Source: Pseudomonadota bacterium (GTDB taxonomy: Bacteria > Pseudomonadota > Gammaproteobacteria > GCA-001735895). Taken from it: a stretch of 8,722 nt of DNA. A program made the translations under genes and the position numbers. Positions 5,409 to 8,722 of this stretch are shown piece by piece. Below the pieces are notes generated by a model. It was not told the origin of the DNA and ran no database searches. It saw only the letters and a program-made list of their open reading frames with translations. Position 1 is the stretch's first letter; each line of letters starts with the position of its first letter. The stretch covers positions 1-8,722 of the forward strand of contig JACZQS010000079.1 of assembly GCA_022545625.1 (NCBI GenBank), written 5' to 3'.

Positions 5409-7088
5409 TCATTTTTGAGATCTATTACGCAATGACTCTACCGTGGCAGTCGGCGACAGAATATCCGGGTCCATTTTAATCTCGATCAGGGCCGGGCTAT
5501 TGGCCGATATCGCGCGTTTGAATGCGGGCTTAAATTCGCCGGTACTGGTGACGAGTTCGGCATGGGCGCCATAAGCCCGGGCCAATGCGCAAAAGTCCGG
5601 GTTCACCATGTCTGTACCGATAACGCGCCCGGGATAATCGCGTTCCTGATGCAATCGAATCGTCGCGTAAATACCATTATTGACGACAATAATAATAATA
5701 TTGGCCCCGTATTGCATCGCCGTTGCCAGCTCCTGACCGTTCATCATGAAATCACCGTCGCCAGCGAACGCAACCACTGTTCTGTGGGGATATATCAGTT
5801 TCGCCGCAATTGCGGCTGGGACCCCGTAGCCCATAGTACCGCTGGTTGGTGCGAGCTGCGTTTTATACTCGCGAAAACGATAAAAGCGGTGAAGCCAGCT
5901 GGTATTATTGCCGGCGCCATTGGCAACGATCGTGTCATCGCCGGTCGAGGTTTGCACGGTTTTAATAATTTCCGAAAATTGTAATGGTCCCTTAACATGG
6001 ATCGACGCACTCCAGTCTTCGAAAGCCTGTCGATCCAGTCTAAGCGGTAACCCTTCTGCCTCACTATGGAGTGTACTCAGGCTCCAGTCCTTGAGAGCAT
6101 CGATGAAAGCAGACGAGGAGGCATTGATCGCCAGGTCGGGTTGGTAAATATGCCCCAGCTCCTCGGCACCCGCATGAACATGAATCATAGTTTGCCCGGG
6201 ATTTGGAATATCGATCAATTGAAAACCACTGGTGGTCATTTCACCCAGACGTGCACCGATAACCAGCAGGGTATCGGCGTCACGGATACGTTGGCTAAGC
6301 ACCGGGTTGACGCCGAGGCCGAGGTCGCCAACATAGTTCGGATGTTCGTTGTCGAAATAGTCCTGGCAGCGGAACGAATTGACCACCGGGATAGCCAGTT
6401 TTTCGGCAAACTCCTGTAAGCCCAGACGGGTCGCTTCGCTCCATCCACTACCGCCGACGATAATCATCGGTTTTTTTGATTTCAACAGTATTTTAATCAC
6501 CTTTTTAATATCTGCGGTTGCCGGATAGATGGTTACGGGTTGCCAGGGATTCGCGTCGGCAGCATCGGTAATGTCGGTGAGCATGTCTTCGGGTAGCGCC
6601 AGTACTACCGGTCCGGGGCGTCCGCTGGTGGCTGTGGCAAATGCGCGATTCAGGTACTCCGGGATTCGGCTGGCATCGTCGATCTGGGCTACCCATTTAG
6701 CGACCTGGCCAAACATGCGACGGTAGTCGATCTCCTGAAACGCTTCTCGATCCAGATCTTTTCGTGCAATCTGGCCGATGAGCAGGATCATCGGTGTCGA
6801 ATCCTGCATCGCGACATGCAACCCGCAACTTGCGTTAGTGGCGCCCGGACCACGGGTGACTAGACAGATTCCGGGTCTGCCGGTGAGCTTGCCATATGCC
6901 TCGGCCATGTATGATGCACCGCCTTCATTGCGACAAATCGTCAGTGCTATTTCGGGTTTGTCATACAGTGCGTCGAGCGCGGCGAGAAAACTTTCACCGG
7001 GGATGCAAAAAATTCGATCGACAGCATTGATTTTCAGCGCTTCGATCAGGACCTGCCCCCCTGTTCTTGAAATACTTTGCTGGTTCAC
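5409..7088 (-). CDS. ThDP-dependent acetolactate-synthase-like enzyme, substrate unassigned
   Basis: 559 residues with the three-domain ThDP-enzyme architecture of COG0028. The N-terminal pyrimidine-binding domain (about 8-175) carries E55 in CRNEGGASYMAEAYGK, the cofactor-activating glutamate. The central domain is about 195-335. The C-terminal pyrophosphate-binding domain has the GDGDFMMNGQEL (444-455) to NN (470-471) Mg/ThDP motif. Such enzymes decarboxylate a 2-oxoacid such as pyruvate and transfer the fragment to an acceptor. In biosynthetic acetohydroxyacid synthase a Trp follows the cofactor motif (RQWQ); here the aligned residue is H480 in IRLHQERD, and no ilvN-like regulatory subunit adjoins, so ilvB is unlikely. 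The GTG start at 7088 has AAGGAG five bases upstream. It lies upstream of and parallel to oadGAB, separated by 153 bases. Confidence 0.85.
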   Translation of the reverse strand: MNQQSISRTGGQVLIEALKINAVDRIFCIPGESFLAALDALYDKPEIALTICRNEGGASYMAEAYGKLTGRPGICLVTRGPGATNASCGLHVAMQDSTPMILLIGQIARKDLDREAFQEIDYRRMFGQVAKWVAQIDDASRIPEYLNRAFATATSGRPGPVVLALPEDMLTDITDAADANPWQPVTIYPATADIKKVIKILLKSKKPMIIVGGSGWSEATRLGLQEFAEKLAIPVVNSFRCQDYFDNEHPNYVGDLGLGVNPVLSQRIRDADTLLVIGARLGEMTTSGFQLIDIPNPGQTMIHVHAGAEELGHIYQPDLAINASSSAFIDALKDWSLSTLHSEAEGLPLRLDRQAFEDWSASIHVKGPLQFSEIIKTVQTSTGDDTIVANGAGNNTSWLHRFYRFREYKTQLAPTSGTMGYGVPAAIAAKLIYPHRTVVAFAGDGDFMMNGQELATAMQYGANIIIIVVNNGIYATIRLHQERDYPGRVIGTDMVNPDFCALARAYGAHAELVTSTGEFKPAFKRAISANSPALIEIKMDPDILSPTATVESLRNRSQK

Positions 7089-7093
7089 TGCTG

Positions 7094-7099
7094 CTCCTT
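7094..7099 (-). promoter_or_regulatory. Shine-Dalgarno fixing the GTG start of the ThDP enzyme
   Basis: AAGGAG on the minus strand, five bases before the GTG at 7088-7086. It decides for a GTG start, since no ATG lies nearby at a suitable distance. Confidence 0.75.
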
Positions 7100-7170
7100 G
7101 TCGCGAAACATCAGGGGAGCGCTGAACATGACAATATCACCTTGAAAGGGCACTAGTGTGCGGGGAAATG

Positions 7171-7199
7171 TTTATATCACGCAGTTTCGGATGGAACAA
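7171..7199 (-). promoter_or_regulatory. sigma70-type promoter for the ThDP-enzyme gene
   Basis: On the minus strand, TTGTTC (7199-7194), a 17-base spacer, then TATAAA (7176-7171). Each hexamer is close to consensus and the spacing is optimal. The predicted start near 7163 gives an untranslated leader of about 75 bases before the GTG at 7088. Confidence 0.5.
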
Positions 7200-7407
7200 T
7201 CACAAATCAGCCTGAACTGATAATAATTGCAGAGATGCGATAACATCCGGCATTTTTGGCGGGTAATGCCGTCAGCAGTCAGGGTTTCTTATTGCGACTT
7301 CTAACATTTGATCCGGGGAAACCGCAAATTGTAGCGGCATTTTATCCTGGCTTACTTTAAAATACCCCGCTTTGCAGATACTGCCTTTCAATCAGGCAAC
7401 AGGTCTC

Positions 7408-8571
7408 ATGTTCGAACTGATCACCAACGCTGAAGTATATGCACCCCGGTCACTGGGCATCCAAAACCTTCTGATTTGCGTCGGTAAAATTGTCTATCTC
7501 GGAGAACGGGTTCCACAATTTGACGATAGTCTATCGGTACAAATTACCGATCTGGATGGCGCCAGGTTGATCCCGGGATTTATCGACGCACATGCCCATA
7601 TCACCGGCGGTGGAGGCGAAGCTGGACCTTCGACGCGGGTGCCGCCGCCACCTCTGAGTCAGTTTACCCGGGCAGGAGTGACTAGCGTGGTGGGACTGCT
7701 CGGTACCGATGACCTGACCCGTAACACGCAGACGCTATTGACCCAGGTGATGGGATTGCGCGAGGAAGGATTATCGGCCTGGTGTTACACCGGAGGGTAT
7801 CACCTGCCTGCGACCACGCTGACAGAATCGGTGCGTAGCGATATTGTGAATCTGGAACCAGTGATCGGTGTTGGCGAAGTGGCCCTCAGCGATCATCGAT
7901 CGAGCCAACCGACAAGAGACGAGATATTGCGATTGGCCAGCGAGGCCTATGTCGCGGGCCTGATGACCGGCAAAGCCGGTATCGTGCATTTTCATCTCGG
8001 TGATGGCGAGCGAAGGCTGTCGATGATTCGCGATTGCCTGGAGCAAAGCGAAATCCCGTCCCGCGTATTTAATCCAACCCATGTAAATCGAAACAAGGCG
8101 CTGTTTGAAGAGGCCTGCGAATTGACCGCGCGTGGATGTACTGTCGATATGACTGCATATCCTGCCGACAGTAACGACGCTGGATGGTCTGCCGAACAGG
8201 CTGCCGCCCGTTATCTTGAAAAAGGCTTTGACCCACAAAAGCTGACCATCAGTTCCGATGGTGGTGGCTGCCTGCCGAAATTCGATGCCCAGGGTGAGAT
8301 GTTGGAAATGGACTTTGCCAAATCTTCGGCGCTGGCGATTACCTTCAAGGCAATGCTCGATATGGATTTGCCGATGGCGTCGATCCTGCCGTTGATGACG
8401 AGTAATGTCGCCGACCTGCTCAAATTTCATCGTAAAGGCCGAATCGATCCTGGCTTTGATGCCGACCTGCTGGTGTTAGATGATTCCCATGGCATCCAGA
8501 GCGTAATGGTGAATGGTGTCTGGCATGTTAAGCAGGGCGAACAGCTGGTTAAAGGTTTGTTTGAGGAATGA
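7408..8571 (+). CDS. iadA: isoaspartyl dipeptidase (beta-aspartyl peptidase)
   Basis: 387 residues from the ATG at 7408; E. coli IadA has 390. This cytosolic metal-dependent amidohydrolase splits beta-aspartyl dipeptides, including the beta-Asp-Arg released from cyanophycin. Seen in order: DAHAH (H62, H64), GGGGEAGP with E71, TSVVGLLGTD, TGGYH (Y131), VGEVALSDHR, VHFHLGD (H196), PTHVNRN (H225, R228) and SSDG (D284). These map to H68, H70, E77, Y137, H201, H230, R233 and D285 of E. coli. The bridging carboxylated Lys162 is replaced by E157, and Ser289 corresponds to C288. A TTG at 7372 would add 12 residues; the ATG is preferred because MFELITNAEVYAP aligns with the E. coli N-terminus and AGG lies upstream. 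The stop overlaps the cyanophycinase start (ATGA), so the two are co-translated. Confidence 0.92.
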   Translation: MFELITNAEVYAPRSLGIQNLLICVGKIVYLGERVPQFDDSLSVQITDLDGARLIPGFIDAHAHITGGGGEAGPSTRVPPPPLSQFTRAGVTSVVGLLGTDDLTRNTQTLLTQVMGLREEGLSAWCYTGGYHLPATTLTESVRSDIVNLEPVIGVGEVALSDHRSSQPTRDEILRLASEAYVAGLMTGKAGIVHFHLGDGERRLSMIRDCLEQSEIPSRVFNPTHVNRNKALFEEACELTARGCTVDMTAYPADSNDAGWSAEQAAARYLEKGFDPQKLTISSDGGGCLPKFDAQGEMLEMDFAKSSALAITFKAMLDMDLPMASILPLMTSNVADLLKFHRKGRIDPGFDADLLVLDDSHGIQSVMVNGVWHVKQGEQLVKGLFEE

Positions 8572-8722
8572 GTCCCTCTCCGAAACAGGATGGTCACACC
8601 CGTGGTTACGTGATTCCTATCGGTGGCGCCGAAGAGCGTCAGGGCTCACTCAGGGTGTTAAAGCGTTTTGCCAGGTTGTGTGGGGGCAAAAAAGCCCGTA
8701 TCGTGATTATTCCCACCGCGTC
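8568..8722 (+). CDS. cphB: cyanophycinase, N-terminal 51 codons
   Basis: Partial gene cut by the right edge. The visible residues follow the start of peptidase family S51 cyanophycinases: GYVIPIGGAEER (13-24), a helix with VLKRFARLCGG (30-40), and ARIVIIPTA (43-51). The enzyme hydrolyses the multi-L-arginyl-poly-L-aspartate storage polymer to beta-Asp-Arg dipeptides; its catalytic Ser lies beyond the window. The ATG overlaps the dipeptidase TGA as ATGA, and GAGG sits immediately before it. The pairing with isoaspartyl dipeptidase strongly supports cyanophycin breakdown. A cyanophycin synthetase gene might follow downstream but is not visible. Confidence 0.88.
   Translation, partial: MSPSPKQDGHTRGYVIPIGGAEERQGSLRVLKRFARLCGGKKARIVIIPTA

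Larger units (their letters stand above)
7089..7407. other. 319-base divergent intergenic region
   Basis: It separates the minus-strand ThDP/oad genes from the plus-strand cyanophycin genes and should hold control of both. Besides the minus-strand promoter at 7171-7199 it contains a perfect palindrome CACTAGTG (7151-7158), just downstream of that promoter's -10 and near the predicted transcript start. It also has GATG/CATC (7234-7247) followed immediately by a CGGCAT/ATGCCG hairpin (7248-7271), and a TGCCT/AGGCA hairpin (7382-7398) directly before the dipeptidase ribosome site. I could not place a convincing plus-strand promoter. Confidence 0.5.

Noticed and set aside
5409..7088. Assignment of the ThDP enzyme as ilvB (acetolactate synthase catalytic subunit)
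   Set aside because: The acetohydroxyacid-synthase Trp position is His and no ilvN neighbour exists; only the superfamily is supported.
7771..8430. Long minus-strand open frame (219 codons) inside the dipeptidase gene
   Set aside because: It is antisense to a clearly conserved enzyme, has no recognisable domain or ribosome site, and its residue composition fits a shadow frame.

Overview
The window looks like Proteobacterial chromosome, probably a gammaproteobacterium. This is an inference from gene content only: an oxaloacetate decarboxylase sodium pump, a cyanophycin-degradation pair, a P4-type integrase and integron-like cassettes. No rRNA, intact tRNA or CRISPR array was seen. The left 2 kb is AT-rich (hand count for 1141-1200 is about 33% GC). 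The sequence from about 2070 rightward is clearly GC-richer and more uniform, so the left part looks acquired and the right part looks like resident metabolism.

Left part (1-2016). A P4-family tyrosine integrase (DUF4102 arm-binding domain) runs off the left edge on the minus strand. Just upstream of its start are three tandem GTGTACGG repeats. Beyond them is a 415-base gene-poor stretch with imperfect direct repeats and two hairpins, a plausible integrase-binding or attachment region. Then come two small plus-strand genes, a cupin and a YjgF/RidA-like protein. Each is followed within 25 bases by a short folded element with the layout of an integron attC site. No integron integrase is visible, so they read as an orphan cassette pair (CALIN-like) next to an unrelated integrase.

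Middle part (2069-7088, all minus strand). A ThDP-dependent acetolactate-synthase-like enzyme lies upstream of a compact oadG-oadA-oadB operon. This operon encodes the membrane-anchored, biotin-dependent oxaloacetate decarboxylase that couples decarboxylation to Na+ export. oadA and oadB overlap by one base (TAATG). All key residues of OadA and OadB that I could map are present.

Right part (7089-8722). A 319-base divergent intergenic region separates the ThDP enzyme from a plus-strand pair: an isoaspartyl dipeptidase and the start of a cyanophycinase, overlapping as ATGA. Cyanophycinase cuts cyanophycin into beta-Asp-Arg, and the dipeptidase releases Asp and Arg. Aspartate gives oxaloacetate after transamination, the substrate of the neighbouring decarboxylase, whose product pyruvate is a typical substrate for acetolactate-synthase-like enzymes. 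A linked route from storage polymer to pyruvate and a Na+ gradient is therefore an attractive but unproven reading of this locus.
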